NCBI RefSeq assembly: GCF_900102795.1
Contig: NZ_FMWG01000010.1
Coordinates: 1-64,000, forward strand
Length of the DNA: 64,000 nucleotides
Source: Epibacterium ulvae
GTDB lineage: Bacteria; Pseudomonadota; Alphaproteobacteria; Rhodobacterales; Rhodobacteraceae
Reading direction: 5' to 3'
Part shown: piece after piece, positions 1 to 9,871 of the stretch
How the letters are laid out: every line of letters begins with the position of its first letter
Numbering within the stretch: position 1 is the first letter of the stretch
Made by a program: the position numbers and the translations under genes
Notes under the pieces: generated by a model
Seen by the model: only the letters and a program-made list of their open reading frames with translations
What the model was told of the DNA's origin: nothing
The model's database searches: none

Positions 1-358
1 AAGACCTGCCAAATCGCCAATTAAATCAATGGTCAGCTCGTCCCCGGCTTCATTGGGCGTCAGGACAACTTTATCGATCATTGCTCTAAGGTGTTGTGAT
101 GCCTCAGTACGTCGCTCAGAACTGTTGAGCGTTGCCATGACGTTTGAGACTTCCTGCTTGTAGTAGGCGCTCATATTGGGGTGGAAGATCACCTGTTCCT
201 CAGGCTGATTGCTCAGAAGATGTCCCAACTCTTTGAGACGGTCTGAGCGAAGACTGCACGGTCTTTCAGCATCTCTGCTAGCTCACCACCGTCGCAGATC
301 GATTGCACGATCTTTTCTTTCTCGCGTGTGAGCTTGCCCTCAGACTGAAGGAGAAGTG
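1..358 (-). pseudogene. Serine site-specific recombinase, C-terminal remnant, frameshifted and open at the window edge
   Basis: On the minus strand this stretch encodes the C-terminal part of a large serine recombinase of the resolvase/invertase type. Two blocks can be read. The first runs from about 358 to 240 and contains EGKLTREKEKIVQSICDGGE. The second runs from about 240 to 1 and contains HPNMSAYYKQEV, then IDKVVLTPNEAGDELTIDL. They lie in different frames and join only if one base is restored near 240, so the reading frame is broken. Upstream of the first block (about 367-369) the frame meets a stop, so the catalytic N-terminal domain is absent. The family assignment comes from remembered recombinase C-termini. 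The gene continues beyond position 1. It looks like a decayed piece of a mobile element. Confidence 0.75.
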
Positions 359-1108
359 CATCGCTTTAGTCGAGATGGTGTAACGTTTCACACTTATGTC
401 TCTCCCGATCGTGGTTTGCGCGCAACGGCGCATGTCATTGAATTTAAAAACGAAGTACTGCTTATCGATGCTACTTTCTTTCCCGAAACTGGTGCAGAAG
501 TTGCAGATTTGATTAAACATATCGGTAAACCTGTCGCCAAAGCTGTGCTCAGCCATGAACACCCTGATCACTGGAGCGGCACAGTTGCAATGCCGGATGT
601 GCCGTTTGAAACGCTGCCCGCTATTCGGGCTGATGTCGTCAAGGAAGCGGCAGATCGTATTCCAACAAATGTTGCAAATAGCCCAGATCTTGTTCTTGGG
701 CATACCGAGATTGATGGAGTTCCAATTGAATTCCGGAATATAACGCACACCGAGTCGAACAATATGATTGTTGCGGTTTTACCAGAGCAGCGGGTTGCTG
801 TCGTGCAGGATCTTGTGTTCAGTGGTGTTTATTTCGCACCCGGATATGACCGCCCCAAATGGATTCGTGATCTGGAAAGTTTCCGGGATGATCCAGCATT
901 TGACACGCTTTTGCTTGGTCATGGGACGCCTTCCAATCGGGGTGAGTTAGACGTGGCGATCCAATATTTAAAGCTACTGACGGAAGTCATGGACGGGCCC
1001 GATGCCACGCCTGAGAAAGCTGTGAAAGCAATGCAGGACGCTTACCCGAGTTATCTGGGGGCTGATTTTGTGTTGGAAGTTCTGATCCCTGAATACTGGC
1101 CTAGCTAA
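356..1108 (+). CDS. Metallo-beta-lactamase-fold hydrolase, possibly N-terminally altered
   Basis: The 250-residue protein carries the zinc-binding HxHxDH motif as HEHPDH at about residues 67-72 and a later GHG near residue 196, as expected for a metallo-beta-lactamase-fold hydrolase. The substrate cannot be told. The first in-frame start is GTG at 356. A purine-rich GAAGGAG lies only about two bases upstream, which is too close for a normal ribosome-binding site. This start also sits exactly where similarity to the recombinase remnant on the other strand stops. The N-terminus may therefore have been cut or replaced by the insertion. The fold core (strand THVxEF...LIDATF and the zinc motif) looks complete, so the protein may still be functional. 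A hairpin terminator follows the stop. Confidence 0.75.
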   Translation: MHRFSRDGVTFHTYVSPDRGLRATAHVIEFKNEVLLIDATFFPETGAEVADLIKHIGKPVAKAVLSHEHPDHWSGTVAMPDVPFETLPAIRADVVKEAADRIPTNVANSPDLVLGHTEIDGVPIEFRNITHTESNNMIVAVLPEQRVAVVQDLVFSGVYFAPGYDRPKWIRDLESFRDDPAFDTLLLGHGTPSNRGELDVAIQYLKLLTEVMDGPDATPEKAVKAMQDAYPSYLGADFVLEVLIPEYWPS

Positions 1109-1111
1109 CCT

Positions 1112-1140
1112 AACAGAGGTTTTGAACGCCTCTGTTAAAA
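1112..1140 (+). terminator. Rho-independent terminator after the MBL-fold gene
   Basis: An 8-bp stem AACAGAGG / CCTCTGTT with a 9-base loop lies four bases after the stop codon. It is followed by an A run on this strand and preceded by few T residues, so it may act more weakly than a canonical terminator. Confidence 0.5.
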
Positions 1141-1242
1141 ATCACATTTGGACAGGCCAACCTAGGTTATAGAGTTCTGATCTTCATTATCCTGCTGAGT
1201 TTGAATTCAAAGCTCGCAACACGGGCACTCTTCAAAAAGCAA

Positions 1243-1282
1243 AGGCGCCCAAGATCCAGCAATAGCGAGGAACTTGGGCGCC
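1243..1282 (-). terminator. Terminator of secA
   Basis: Perfect 10-bp arms GGCGCCCAAG and CTTGGGCGCC with a 19-base loop lie just downstream of the secA stop. On the minus strand they are followed by a T-rich stretch (TTTGCTTTTT). Confidence 0.7.
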
Positions 1283-1290
1283 TAAACGGT

Positions 1291-3990
1291 TTAGTTCAGA
1301 CGACCGTGGCAGTGTTTGAACTTTTTACCGGATCCACAGGGGCAAAGATCGTTGCGTGACGGATTCCCCCATGTGCTGGGGTCATTCTCATCAAAACCCT
1401 CAATTGCGTCTTCGGTTGGAGCAGGTGGTTTTTCCGTCTCTTCTGGTGGCTGTTGCATTGCGGCCTGGCGTGCGGCCATTTGCATCAGCATCTGGCGCTG
1501 TTCTTCCTCGGTCACAGGGCGCACGTGGCTTAGCTGTTTGGTGACGTCTTCGCGCAGTGAATCAAGCATTGATTCAAACAGCTGGAAGCTTTCGTTTTTG
1601 TATTCATTCAATGGATCGCGCTGTGCATAGCCACGGAAACCAACGACCGAGCGCAAGTGCTCAAGCGTGAGAAGATGTTCACGCCATTTGGCATCTATGG
1701 TTTGCAGCAGCACCTGTTTCTCGATGTTGCGCATGCCTTCTTCCCCAAAGGCGTCTACCTTTTCGGTCATTTTAGCATCTGTCGCTTCGATGAGGCGCTC
1801 GCGGATCTGCTCATCATCGACGCCTTCTTCAGCGGCCCAATCCGCAACAGGGAGATCCATCGCGAAATGATCCAAAACCGCTTGCTGCAGGCCTTCGGTA
1901 TCCCACTGGTCTGCATAGGTTTTTGGCGGCATGTAAGTGTCCAACAGGTCGTCGATAACCTCGTGGCGCATTTCGCCCACGACGTCAGACAAATCTTTTG
2001 ACGCCATGATATCGCGACGTTGGCTAAATACCACTTTACGCTGATCATTCATCACGTCGTCAAACTTCAGCACGTTCTTACGCATGTCAAAGTTACGGCC
2101 TTCGACCTTGGCCTGCGCGCGCTCCAGTGATTTGTTCACCCAGGGGTGAATAATGGCTTCGCCTTCTTTCATGCCAAGGCTGGACAGCATTTTATCCAGA
2201 CGCTCAGAGCCGAAGATGCGCATCAGGTCGTCTTCTAGTGACAAATAGAAACGTGTCAGGCCAGGATCCCCCTGACGGCCCGAACGACCGCGCAGCTGAT
2301 TGTCGATCCGGCGGCTTTCATGGCGCTCTGAGGCCAGAACACAAAGCCCACCGGCCTCCAGAACCTTTTGTTTTTCTTCGGCGTGCTTGCCCTCTTCGGT
2401 CGCGCGCAGTTCAGCTGGGTCGGCATCTGGATTAGCCTCCAGCGCTGCCATCACTATGTTTTCGACATTGCCGCCCAATTGAATATCGGTGCCGCGTCCT
2501 GCCATATTGGTGGCAATTGTCACCGCACCCAGACGGCCAGCATCTGCGACAATTTGGGCCTCTTGTTCGTGGTGGCGCGCATTGAGGACGTTGTGTTTGA
2601 TCTCTTCACGTTGCAGCATCTGGCTGAGCAGTTCAGATTTTTCAATTGATGTCGTACCCAAAAGGACTGGCTGGCCCTTTTCATGTGCTTTCTTCGCTTC
2701 TGCGATCATTGCCTGGTATTTTTCAATCGCAGTGCGGTAAACCTGATCATCCGCATCTTTACGGGCAATCGGTTTGTTGGTTGGAATTTCCACAACGCCA
2801 AGGCCGTAGATTTCCATGAATTCTTCAGCTTCTGTCATCGCGGTGCCGGTCATACCGGATAGGCGATTGTACAGGCGGAAGTAGTTTTGGAAGGTAACAG
2901 AAGCCAGCGTGGTGTTTTCAGGCTGGATCGCTACTGCTTCTTTGGCTTCCAACGCTTGGTGCAAACCTTCAGACAGACGGCGACCAGCCATCATACGTCC
3001 GGTGAATTCATCGATCAGGATGACTTCGCCATTGCGCACGATATAATCTTTATCCCGCTGAAACAGCTTATGTGCCCGCAGCGCCTGATTGACGTGGTGC
3101 ACCACGGTTGTGCTTTCAGGGTCGTACAGAGACGCACCCTCTTCCAAAAGCATCGCGCCGTGAAGGATCTTTTCAAGCTCTTCGTTGCCTTCTTCGGTAA
3201 AGGTCACACCACGAGTCTTTTCATCGATTTCATAGTGATCGTCCTGCAGTTTGGGGATCACCGTGTCGATGGTCGTGTAAAGTTCAGAGCGATCTTCTGC
3301 CGGGCCGGAAATGATCAAAGGGGTGCGTGCTTCATCGATCAGGATGGAATCCACCTCATCCACAATCGCAAAATTGTGATGCTTCTGGAAAACCTGATCC
3401 AGGCTGGGTTTCATATTATCGCGCAGATAATCAAAACCCAGCTCGTTGTTGGTGGCGTAGGTTACGTCACAGTCGTAAGCGGCTTTTTTCTCTTCATCAG
3501 GCTGACCAGACCAAATCACACCGGTGGTCATGCCAAGGGCTGCGAACACCTTGCTCATCCACTCGCTGTCGCGTTTGGCCAGATATTCGTTCACGGTCAC
3601 AACGTGTACGCCTTTGCCGGTCAGCGCGTTTAGATAGGCGGGGAATGTCGCAACAAGGGTTTTGCCCTCGCCGGTTTTCATCTCGGAAATATTGCCCTGA
3701 TGCAGGAACATACCACCCAAAAGCTGCGTATCAAAGGCACGGAGACCCAAGGCGCGTCTGGCGCCTTCACGCACGTTTGCAAAGGCTTCTGGCAAAAGAT
3801 CATCAAGGCTGGTGCCGTCTAGTGCGCGTTTGCGCAGATCGTCGGTTTTGGAGATCAGCTCTTCATCGCTCAGCTTTTCAAACTCGGCTTCTAGCGCGTT
3901 GATCTGCGCCACCACCTGTCGCGCGGCTTTGATCTTGCGGTCATTCGGCGTGCCGAACACCTTTTTGGCGAGAGTTCCTAAACCGAGCAT
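1291..3990 (-). CDS. secA: Protein translocase subunit SecA
   Basis: SecA is the ATPase motor that pushes unfolded preproteins through SecYEG at the inner membrane. The 899-residue protein has Walker A GEGKT (about 107-111), the DEVDS Walker B box (about 210), helicase-like motifs NMAGRGTDI and RGRSGRQGD, and a C-terminal zinc-binding SEC-C tail ([14 protein letters not shown]). The longest frame starts further upstream. I chose ATG at 3990 because it has GGAG seven bases upstream and gives the usual N-terminus [13 protein letters not shown]. It is divergent from the PPIase gene, so both export-related genes probably share the 180-bp intergenic region. Confidence 0.97.
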   Translation of the reverse strand: MLGLGTLAKKVFGTPNDRKIKAARQVVAQINALEAEFEKLSDEELISKTDDLRKRALDGTSLDDLLPEAFANVREGARRALGLRAFDTQLLGGMFLHQGNISEMKTGEGKTLVATFPAYLNALTGKGVHVVTVNEYLAKRDSEWMSKVFAALGMTTGVIWSGQPDEEKKAAYDCDVTYATNNELGFDYLRDNMKPSLDQVFQKHHNFAIVDEVDSILIDEARTPLIISGPAEDRSELYTTIDTVIPKLQDDHYEIDEKTRGVTFTEEGNEELEKILHGAMLLEEGASLYDPESTTVVHHVNQALRAHKLFQRDKDYIVRNGEVILIDEFTGRMMAGRRLSEGLHQALEAKEAVAIQPENTTLASVTFQNYFRLYNRLSGMTGTAMTEAEEFMEIYGLGVVEIPTNKPIARKDADDQVYRTAIEKYQAMIAEAKKAHEKGQPVLLGTTSIEKSELLSQMLQREEIKHNVLNARHHEQEAQIVADAGRLGAVTIATNMAGRGTDIQLGGNVENIVMAALEANPDADPAELRATEEGKHAEEKQKVLEAGGLCVLASERHESRRIDNQLRGRSGRQGDPGLTRFYLSLEDDLMRIFGSERLDKMLSSLGMKEGEAIIHPWVNKSLERAQAKVEGRNFDMRKNVLKFDDVMNDQRKVVFSQRRDIMASKDLSDVVGEMRHEVIDDLLDTYMPPKTYADQWDTEGLQQAVLDHFAMDLPVADWAAEEGVDDEQIRERLIEATDAKMTEKVDAFGEEGMRNIEKQVLLQTIDAKWREHLLTLEHLRSVVGFRGYAQRDPLNEYKNESFQLFESMLDSLREDVTKQLSHVRPVTEEEQRQMLMQMAARQAAMQQPPEETEKPPAPTEDAIEGFDENDPSTWGNPSRNDLCPCGSGKKFKHCHGRLN

Positions 3991-4170
3991 ATTTTCTCCA
4001 ACGTATCTGTCATTGGTCGCAATGAAGGGCAGGCTTGCCCGCCGAGTTCGCAACCCATAAACAAGGTGGGAAAATGACGGTCCAAAACAAGGCCCCTAGG
4101 CGATGTAAGCGGCAGTTATTTCAGTGTCAACGCCACGGTCCTGTGGTCAGAACAGAATAGGAAGAATTCA

Positions 4171-5022
4171 ATGCGTAAAGGTCTCACTTTTCTGCCAGCT
4201 TTGGCCATGGCTGCCTGGATGGTTCTGCCCGCCCCTGCAACCGCAGCACCACATGCCAATACAGTTGTGGCCACGGTAAACGGCGAAGACATCACATTGG
4301 GTCACATGATCCTTGCTCGTGAAACGCTACCTGCGCAGTACCAGCAGCTGCCAGCTGATGTACTATACAAAGCGATTTTGGATCAGTTGATCCAGCAAAC
4401 AGCGCTGAAACAAGAGCTGAACGGAGAGGTTCCGCGTGCCATCCAGCTGACGCTCGACAATGAAACACGTTCACTGCTGGCCAGCCAGGTGATCGAAACA
4501 GTGATGCGTAATGCGGCCACCGAAGACGCACTACGTGAAGCCTATGATACCACCTATTCAACGGGTGACGGCGGGGATGAATTCCACGCTGCACATATTT
4601 TGGTCGAGACGCAGGAAGAAGCTGCAGAAATTGTCACCGAGCTGGAGCAGGGGGCGGACTTCTCAAAATTGGCCAAGGCGCGCTCTACCGGTCCATCTGG
4701 CCCCTCGGGTGGAGATTTGGGGTGGTTTGGTCTGGGCCGCATGGTGCCAGAGTTTGAAACGGCCGTGCTTGACATGAAAGCGGGTGAGTTTTCTCAACCT
4801 GTCCAAACTCAGTTTGGCTGGCACGTCATTTTGTTGAATGAACGTCGCAAAGTTGCTGCGCCCAAATTTGAAGAGGTGCGTGGCCAGCTTGAACAGCAGG
4901 TTCAGCAAAACGCGATCGAAGAGCATGTGAATAAGCTTACCGCACACGCGGACATCATCCGCCCGGTTGTAGAGGATCTGGATCCCGCCATTCTACAAGA
5001 CTTAAGCCTGGTACAGGAATAA
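4171..5022 (+). CDS. Periplasmic parvulin-type peptidyl-prolyl cis-trans isomerase
   Basis: The 283-residue protein begins with a signal peptide (MRKGLTFLPALAMAAWMVLPAPATAA) of about 25 residues. A SurA/PrsA-like N-terminal helical region follows, then a parvulin rotamase domain at about residues 130-225 with AAHILVET, GGDLGWFG and FGWHVILL motifs. It should catalyse prolyl isomerisation during folding of exported proteins in the periplasm. AGGAAG precedes the ATG. argJ follows after only five bases, so the two are probably co-transcribed. Placement next to secA fits a role in export, but specific clients are unknown. Confidence 0.9.
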   Translation: MRKGLTFLPALAMAAWMVLPAPATAAPHANTVVATVNGEDITLGHMILARETLPAQYQQLPADVLYKAILDQLIQQTALKQELNGEVPRAIQLTLDNETRSLLASQVIETVMRNAATEDALREAYDTTYSTGDGGDEFHAAHILVETQEEAAEIVTELEQGADFSKLAKARSTGPSGPSGGDLGWFGLGRMVPEFETAVLDMKAGEFSQPVQTQFGWHVILLNERRKVAAPKFEEVRGQLEQQVQQNAIEEHVNKLTAHADIIRPVVEDLDPAILQDLSLVQE

Positions 5023-5027
5023 TACGA

Positions 5028-6254
5028 ATGGCTGACGCACTGCCTAAATCTCCGCTCGCACCCGCCGCGTTTCCGGATTTGCCGGTGATCAAAGGCGTGC
5101 GTTTTGCCGCTGCTGCTGCTGGCGTGAAATATCAAGATCGCACCGATGTTATGTTGGCGATGCTTGATCCTGGCAGCACTGTTGCCGGGGTTTTTACCCG
5201 CTCTAAAACGCGCTCTGCCAATGTGCTGGATTGTGAGGCAAAAATTGGCGCTGACAGTGATGTAGGAGCCGCGATTTTTGTGAATTCGGGCAATTCCAAC
5301 GCCTTTACCGGGCGGGCAGGGGGTGAATCGGTTGCTGCCATTTGTACTGCTGTTGCGCAAAGCACTGGTTTGCCCGAGGCGCGGGTTTTCACAGCCTCGA
5401 CAGGTGTGATTGGAGAGCGCCTGCCGCACGATCGCATCATCGCAAAAGTTGATGCGCTTTGTGAGGGGCTTCGTGCTGACGCGCTTGAAGACGCCGCCGA
5501 AGCTATCCGCACCACTGACACCTTTGCAAAAGGGTCGGCAACGACGGTTGAGCTGAATGGGCAGCCTGTACAAATTGCAGGTATCGCCAAAGGATCCGGC
5601 ATGATCGCTCCAGATATGGCGACGATGCTGGTCTATATCTTTACCGATGCCAAGATTGCACGCGCTGAACTGCAAGCTTTGGTGAGTCGCTTGAACGATC
5701 AAAGCTTCAATTGCATCACGGTTGATGGGGATACTTCGACCTCTGATACATTGCTGATGGGCGCGACAGGGGCGTCAGGTATTGATGTTGCCGGGAATGC
5801 GGAATTTGAAACTGCGCTGCGTACTGTATTCCTTGATCTCGCGCATCAGGTTGTGCGCGACGGGGAGGGGGCGACTAAATTTGTGGAAATCCAGATTACC
5901 GGTGCATTCTCCGACGCAGAGGCCAAAACCCATGGGCTGGCGATTGCCAATTCACCTTTGGTGAAAACAGCGATTGCGGGGGAGGATCCGAATTGGGGAC
6001 GTGTTGTTATGGCGATTGGGAAATCGGGAGCCGCGGCAGAGCGAGACCTTTTGTCAATCTCGTTTGGCGATGTTCTTGTCGCTGAAAAAGGTTGGGTTTC
6101 ACCGAAGTACCGCGAAGACCTTGGCGCGGCTGAAATGAAGAAACAGAATATCACGCTCAAGGTGGATCTGGGGATCGGCAGTGGCACTGCGACGGTTTGG
6201 ACCTGTGATCTGACGCATCAATATATCAGTATTAATGCGGATTATCGCTCATGA
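5028..6254 (+). CDS. argJ: Bifunctional glutamate N-acetyltransferase / ornithine acetyltransferase ArgJ
   Basis: ArgJ moves the acetyl group from N-acetylornithine to glutamate in the cyclic arginine pathway, and may also use acetyl-CoA. The 408-residue precursor has the autocleavage site: the nucleophilic threonine of ATML is at about residue 199, inside KGSGMIAPDMATM. The oxyanion-hole motif TASTGVIGE is near residue 122. Length matches the family. It lies five bases after the PPIase gene and overlaps mutT by four bases (ATGA), indicating translational coupling. Confidence 0.96.
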   Translation: MADALPKSPLAPAAFPDLPVIKGVRFAAAAAGVKYQDRTDVMLAMLDPGSTVAGVFTRSKTRSANVLDCEAKIGADSDVGAAIFVNSGNSNAFTGRAGGESVAAICTAVAQSTGLPEARVFTASTGVIGERLPHDRIIAKVDALCEGLRADALEDAAEAIRTTDTFAKGSATTVELNGQPVQIAGIAKGSGMIAPDMATMLVYIFTDAKIARAELQALVSRLNDQSFNCITVDGDTSTSDTLLMGATGASGIDVAGNAEFETALRTVFLDLAHQVVRDGEGATKFVEIQITGAFSDAEAKTHGLAIANSPLVKTAIAGEDPNWGRVVMAIGKSGAAAERDLLSISFGDVLVAEKGWVSPKYREDLGAAEMKKQNITLKVDLGIGSGTATVWTCDLTHQYISINADYRS

Positions 6255-6649
6255 AGACAGTTTTAGTTTCTGCTGTTGCGCTCATCGATGTTGATGGGCG
6301 CGTCCTGCTGGCGCAGCGCCCCGAAGGTAAATCTATGGCGGGCCTATGGGAGTTCCCAGGCGGTAAGATCGAACCGGGGGAGACGCCAGAGGCCGCTTTG
6401 GTACGCGAGTTGCAGGAGGAATTGGGGATTGATACTTGGACCTCTTGCCTCGCGCCTTTGACCTTTGCCAGCCATTCCTACGAGAATTTCCATCTCTTGA
6501 TGCCGCTCTTTGCCTGTCGCAAATGGGAAGGCATTCCCCAAGCGCGGGAGGGGCAGACGCTGAAGTGGGTTAAACCAAACGAGCTGCGCGATTATCCAAT
6601 GCCCGCAGCTGATATCCCATTGATCCCCATCTTGCGAGACTGGCTTTAA
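6251..6649 (+). CDS. mutT: 8-oxo-dGTP diphosphatase MutT (Nudix)
   Basis: This 132-residue Nudix hydrolase probably sanitises oxidised nucleotides (8-oxo-dGTP to the monophosphate). The Nudix box runs at about residues 37-60: GG, then GETPEAAL, then RELQEELGI with the metal-binding REXXEE core. The start codon overlaps the argJ stop as ATGA. The stop is 11 bases from the convergent nagA stop, with no obvious terminator between them. Close relatives hydrolyse other nucleotides, so the exact substrate is inferred. Confidence 0.9.
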   Translation: MKTVLVSAVALIDVDGRVLLAQRPEGKSMAGLWEFPGGKIEPGETPEAALVRELQEELGIDTWTSCLAPLTFASHSYENFHLLMPLFACRKWEGIPQAREGQTLKWVKPNELRDYPMPAADIPLIPILRDWL

Positions 6650-6660
6650 GAGCAACTGGA

Positions 6661-7794
6661 TTAAGTTGTGTGTGAAGTTAAGGCGTCGCAGCGCGTCAGA
6701 TCTGGGCGTAAACGGTTAAAACTTTCGATGTTTTGACCCAGCATGGATATAGGTTGCTTGATGAGCCGCCGCGGCGTTTCGATCGCGGCGGATAGCGCTG
6801 TGGCAAGCGGGACGCCCACTTTTTGGGTCACAACGCGCAATGCGGTTGTCAGGTCTAGGTCGGCGCCGGCTAAAGTGCCATCCATCAGTGTTAAACGGCC
6901 TTTGTGTCGGTGGATATCGCGCTGGCCCAGCGAAAATTTAGTTGCGCTGCTGCCGGCAACAGCCATCGCATCTGAGACCAGAAAAAGTGATCCTGGACCT
7001 TGTTTCGCACGCCACGCGGCGCCTAGGCTATGTGGGTGCACATGTATACCGTCAGCGATTACACCTGCAGAAACTGCACCAGAGGATAGAGCCGCACCAA
7101 CAACGCCCGGTGCGCGGCTGGTCAGAGGGCTCATCGCGTTGAACAAATGGGTGACACAGCGCGCGCCAGCTTCAATATATTCTAGCGCAGTGTCAAAATC
7201 TGCATCCGTATGCCCCAGTGAGACAAGCACACCCGCATCTGCCAGATTGCGAACTTGTTGCGTGGTCACGTTTTCAGGTGCAACCGTGACCTTTAGAACC
7301 GGAAGGTGGCGCGCAGCCTCGATGAGCATTTGCAAATCGTCAGCAGACATTTTCCGGACCAAATCAGGATCATGTGCGCCTTTCCGAGCGATCGACAGAT
7401 GCGGCCCCTCAAGATGCAGGCCAGCAACACCGGGCACCCCCAGACGTACTGCATCTATTGCAGCGTGAATCACCGCTTTTGTGATTTCAGGAGTGTCTGT
7501 GATAAGTGTCGGTAATATCAGGTTTGCACCTAAAAACCGATGCGCTGTTGCGATGCGCGTAAGCCCCTCAACTGTTGGCAGGTCACCCAACAAAATGCCA
7601 TCACCACCATTCACCTGTAGGTCTGCATAGCCAAGGCACAGAATATCCCCCTTCAGATCAACAGAAGGCACATCTGGGTCTATACTGTCGGTCAAAGAGG
7701 TCAGTACACCCTTTTCAAAATAGGCGACTTTGTCGTCGTGCAAGACACCTTGTTCGAAAATCAAGCCACCATGATAGCAGTGCCGGTTTTCCAT
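6661..7794 (-). CDS. nagA: N-acetylglucosamine-6-phosphate deacetylase
   Basis: NagA removes the acetyl group from GlcNAc-6-phosphate during amino-sugar catabolism or cell-wall recycling. The sequence shows the amidohydrolase signature: HLEGPHLS, VSLGHTDAD, THLFNAMSPL, and the catalytic aspartate in FLVSDAMAV. I chose the ATG at 7794, five bases after the stop of the upstream kinase gene, giving 377 residues. Longer in-frame starts would overlap the kinase. The kinase-deacetylase pair forms a two-gene operon. No deaminase (nagB) or transporter lies beside it. Confidence 0.93.
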   Translation of the reverse strand: MENRHCYHGGLIFEQGVLHDDKVAYFEKGVLTSLTDSIDPDVPSVDLKGDILCLGYADLQVNGGDGILLGDLPTVEGLTRIATAHRFLGANLILPTLITDTPEITKAVIHAAIDAVRLGVPGVAGLHLEGPHLSIARKGAHDPDLVRKMSADDLQMLIEAARHLPVLKVTVAPENVTTQQVRNLADAGVLVSLGHTDADFDTALEYIEAGARCVTHLFNAMSPLTSRAPGVVGAALSSGAVSAGVIADGIHVHPHSLGAAWRAKQGPGSLFLVSDAMAVAGSSATKFSLGQRDIHRHKGRLTLMDGTLAGADLDLTTALRVVTQKVGVPLATALSAAIETPRRLIKQPISMLGQNIESFNRLRPDLTRCDALTSHTT

Positions 7795-7798
7795 CCAA

Positions 7799-8686
7799 TC
7801 AGCCTTTCCCCGCATGTCCAAGACCCTGTGCAAAGGTTTGCGCTAGGGCAATGGCTCCATCAAGTGGGGATCCAAGCGGTTTGATCAGGGCGGTTTGCAT
7901 CTCGGGCGGGAGGTAGCGTGCATAGGTGGCGCCAATGCCACCTGTCAGGCAAAGCGGCGAAGCGTCTGTCCAGCCAAAGGCGGTCAACATCTTTGCCAGT
8001 TGCGACGCCGCATCTTGTAAAATCTCTTTTGCGAGCGCGTCATAGTCAGCGACCCGTGTGACCAGCGGTGCCAGTGCCGCTATTTCCTTTTGGCCAGCAG
8101 TGGCCGCCCATGCAATCAGTCCTGCAGCCCCCTCCATGCGCTGTAATGTTGCATCGCTCAGCGTTGTAGCTTGGCGAAGCCCATCTTCCGCTTCTAAGCT
8201 GCGCACAAGAAGTTGCTTTCCAATCCAATGAGCTGACCCGGGATCGCCAAGAACTGGGCCCCACCCTCCTGCAAAACGTATGTTCGCGCCGATCTGGCAG
8301 CCGAAAAAAGATCCGGTGCCGCAATGGATCAGATGGCCATCGTTGGCGCCCAATGCACCTATGAGAGCGGCAGCACGGTCTTCCTCAATCTTGAGGCTGG
8401 TGAGGGGAAGCGCCGCAGCGACCCGTTCGGCCATAGGTGCACCCGTGACCCCTGCAAGGCCCATATAAGTTGGGACATTGCGTAGGGTGTCGCTATCCCG
8501 ACCGACGGCCTTGCTAAGTTTGTTGAGACCGGTTGTGATTTCAGCAATGGCGGTATCAAAATTGCTGGAAACGTTGGTGGCGCCGACTTCGACCTGCCAT
8601 TTTGCATCTTTGTCACATAATGCCAGTCGACAGCGGCTGCCGCCGCCGTCTACGGCAATTACTGGATAAGATTGCGGCTGTTCCAT
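7799..8686 (-). CDS. BadF/BadG/BcrA/BcrD-type sugar kinase, probable N-acetylglucosamine kinase
   Basis: The 295-residue protein has the ASKHA ATPase phosphate-1 motif (AVDGGGSRCRLAL, about residues 10-22), a GTGSFFG phosphate-2 region and a GGIGATYARYL adenosine motif near the C-terminus. Relatives phosphorylate GlcNAc at C6. With nagA directly downstream, a GlcNAc kinase making GlcNAc-6-phosphate is the best reading, although glucosamine or other hexosamines are possible. It opens the operon and is divergent from the gene at 8967. Confidence 0.82.
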   Translation of the reverse strand: MEQPQSYPVIAVDGGGSRCRLALCDKDAKWQVEVGATNVSSNFDTAIAEITTGLNKLSKAVGRDSDTLRNVPTYMGLAGVTGAPMAERVAAALPLTSLKIEEDRAAALIGALGANDGHLIHCGTGSFFGCQIGANIRFAGGWGPVLGDPGSAHWIGKQLLVRSLEAEDGLRQATTLSDATLQRMEGAAGLIAWAATAGQKEIAALAPLVTRVADYDALAKEILQDAASQLAKMLTAFGWTDASPLCLTGGIGATYARYLPPEMQTALIKPLGSPLDGAIALAQTFAQGLGHAGKG

Positions 8687-8966
8687 TCCAGCAGGAGTGA
8701 AACAGCTTGAGATAAAAGAAAAGAGGCAATTTGATTTCGTGTGTCGGAAACACGCCCTTTTCTTTCGGGATTATCGATTTTGATGGACGGCGGAGCCGCA
8801 ATATCGAGGGTATGTTCGCATAATTTGCCGTTACACTTGGTACCCCGCGCAAAAGACCTTGCGGCTGTTTTGTCTAAATTCTGCCTGATTTCGTTACGGC
8901 TGTGGTCACGAGTTGGCCACCTTTTTCATGCACACTTTCTTAACGCTGTGGGTGAAGGAGAGCGGG
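8687..8966. other. 280-bp divergent intergenic region
   Basis: This region separates the sugar-kinase operon from the anchored-protein/PstS-OmpA pair and must hold promoters for both. I see no convincing reading frame, repeat or strong operator. The rightmost 15 bases hold the AAGGAG ribosome-binding site of the rightward gene. Confidence 0.5.
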
Positions 8967-9848
8967 ATGTTAACGAATCGAACAGGTGTTATGGCTGCAG
9001 CGACACTATGTGCCGCATTGGGGATAGGATATTTTATGCAGCCATCGACTGCGCCTGAAACGCGCCAAGTTGTTGAACGTACAGAACCTGTCATAGACGC
9101 GGTGGATGAGCTTCCGCTGGAAAAGATCACTCTAACATCTGCCCAGTCACATGTAACCCAAGAGACGGTCTCTCAGCAAAGTCCTGTTCAACCTTGTGAA
9201 TTACATGCCCAAGCAACTGCTCAGCCCGGGGCGGTTGTTGCCTTGAATGTTGTGGCACCTTGTATGTCAGGGGCGCGTCTGACCGTTCACCACAACGGGC
9301 TGATGTTTTCTGAAATCTTGAATGCTGAAGGTCATTTGAACGTTCAGGTTCCTGCATTGTCTGAAAGCGCCGTTTTCCTCATCGATGCCGACCAGGGAAA
9401 AGGGGCGGTGGCAACCGTACAAATCCCTGATTTTGAGAGTGTGGAACGGGTGGTCCTGCAATGGCAGGGCAATACCGGGTTTGAATTACACGCACGCGAA
9501 TTTGGAGCGCATTATGGCGATCAGGGGCACGTGTGGCATGGGGCCGAAACTGTTGGCGCGGGCACCGTCCATCGTTTAGGGGATGCAAGCCTTTTGGCTG
9601 CGCGTCAGGTTGAGATTTATAGCATAGCCAAACACCCAGATTCGGTGTCCGGGCAGGTTGCCTTGACCATCGAAGCTGAAGTGACGTCGCAGAATTGTGG
9701 TCGCGATGTGTCTGCACAAACTATGGAATTCCAGCAAGGTCAGCTTCGGACACGGGAATTACAGCTGAATATTCCCAATTGTGACGCAACTGGTGACTTT
9801 CTTGTGTTGAATAATCTCGTTGAAAACCTGAAGATTGCGCAAAACTAG
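8967..9848 (+). CDS. Membrane-anchored or secreted protein of unknown function, partner of the PstS-OmpA hybrid
   Basis: The 293-residue protein starts at an ATG with AAGGAG six bases upstream. A longer frame exists but has no such site. The N-terminus (TGVMAAATLCAALGIGYFM) is one hydrophobic segment that could be a signal anchor. It is followed by an acidic, proline-rich linker to about residue 70 and then a beta-rich region with four cysteines. Similar proteins in Rhodobacterales are, as I recall, annotated only as translocase or hypothetical. I see no catalytic motif. It lies 23 bases before the PstS-OmpA gene, suggesting a shared envelope role. Confidence 0.7.
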   Translation: MLTNRTGVMAAATLCAALGIGYFMQPSTAPETRQVVERTEPVIDAVDELPLEKITLTSAQSHVTQETVSQQSPVQPCELHAQATAQPGAVVALNVVAPCMSGARLTVHHNGLMFSEILNAEGHLNVQVPALSESAVFLIDADQGKGAVATVQIPDFESVERVVLQWQGNTGFELHAREFGAHYGDQGHVWHGAETVGAGTVHRLGDASLLAARQVEIYSIAKHPDSVSGQVALTIEAEVTSQNCGRDVSAQTMEFQQGQLRTRELQLNIPNCDATGDFLVLNNLVENLKIAQN

Positions 9849-9871
9849 GCGACGATACTTCAAGGTTTCTC

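Noticed and set aside
278-748. Long minus-strand open frame crossing the recombinase/MBL junction
   Set aside because: It is antisense to the MBL gene and in a frame different from the recombinase blocks. Its sequence has no protein-like features.
2887-3633. 248-codon plus-strand frame opposite secA
   Set aside because: It mirrors the codon bias of secA in antisense and has no ribosome-binding site or recognisable motif.
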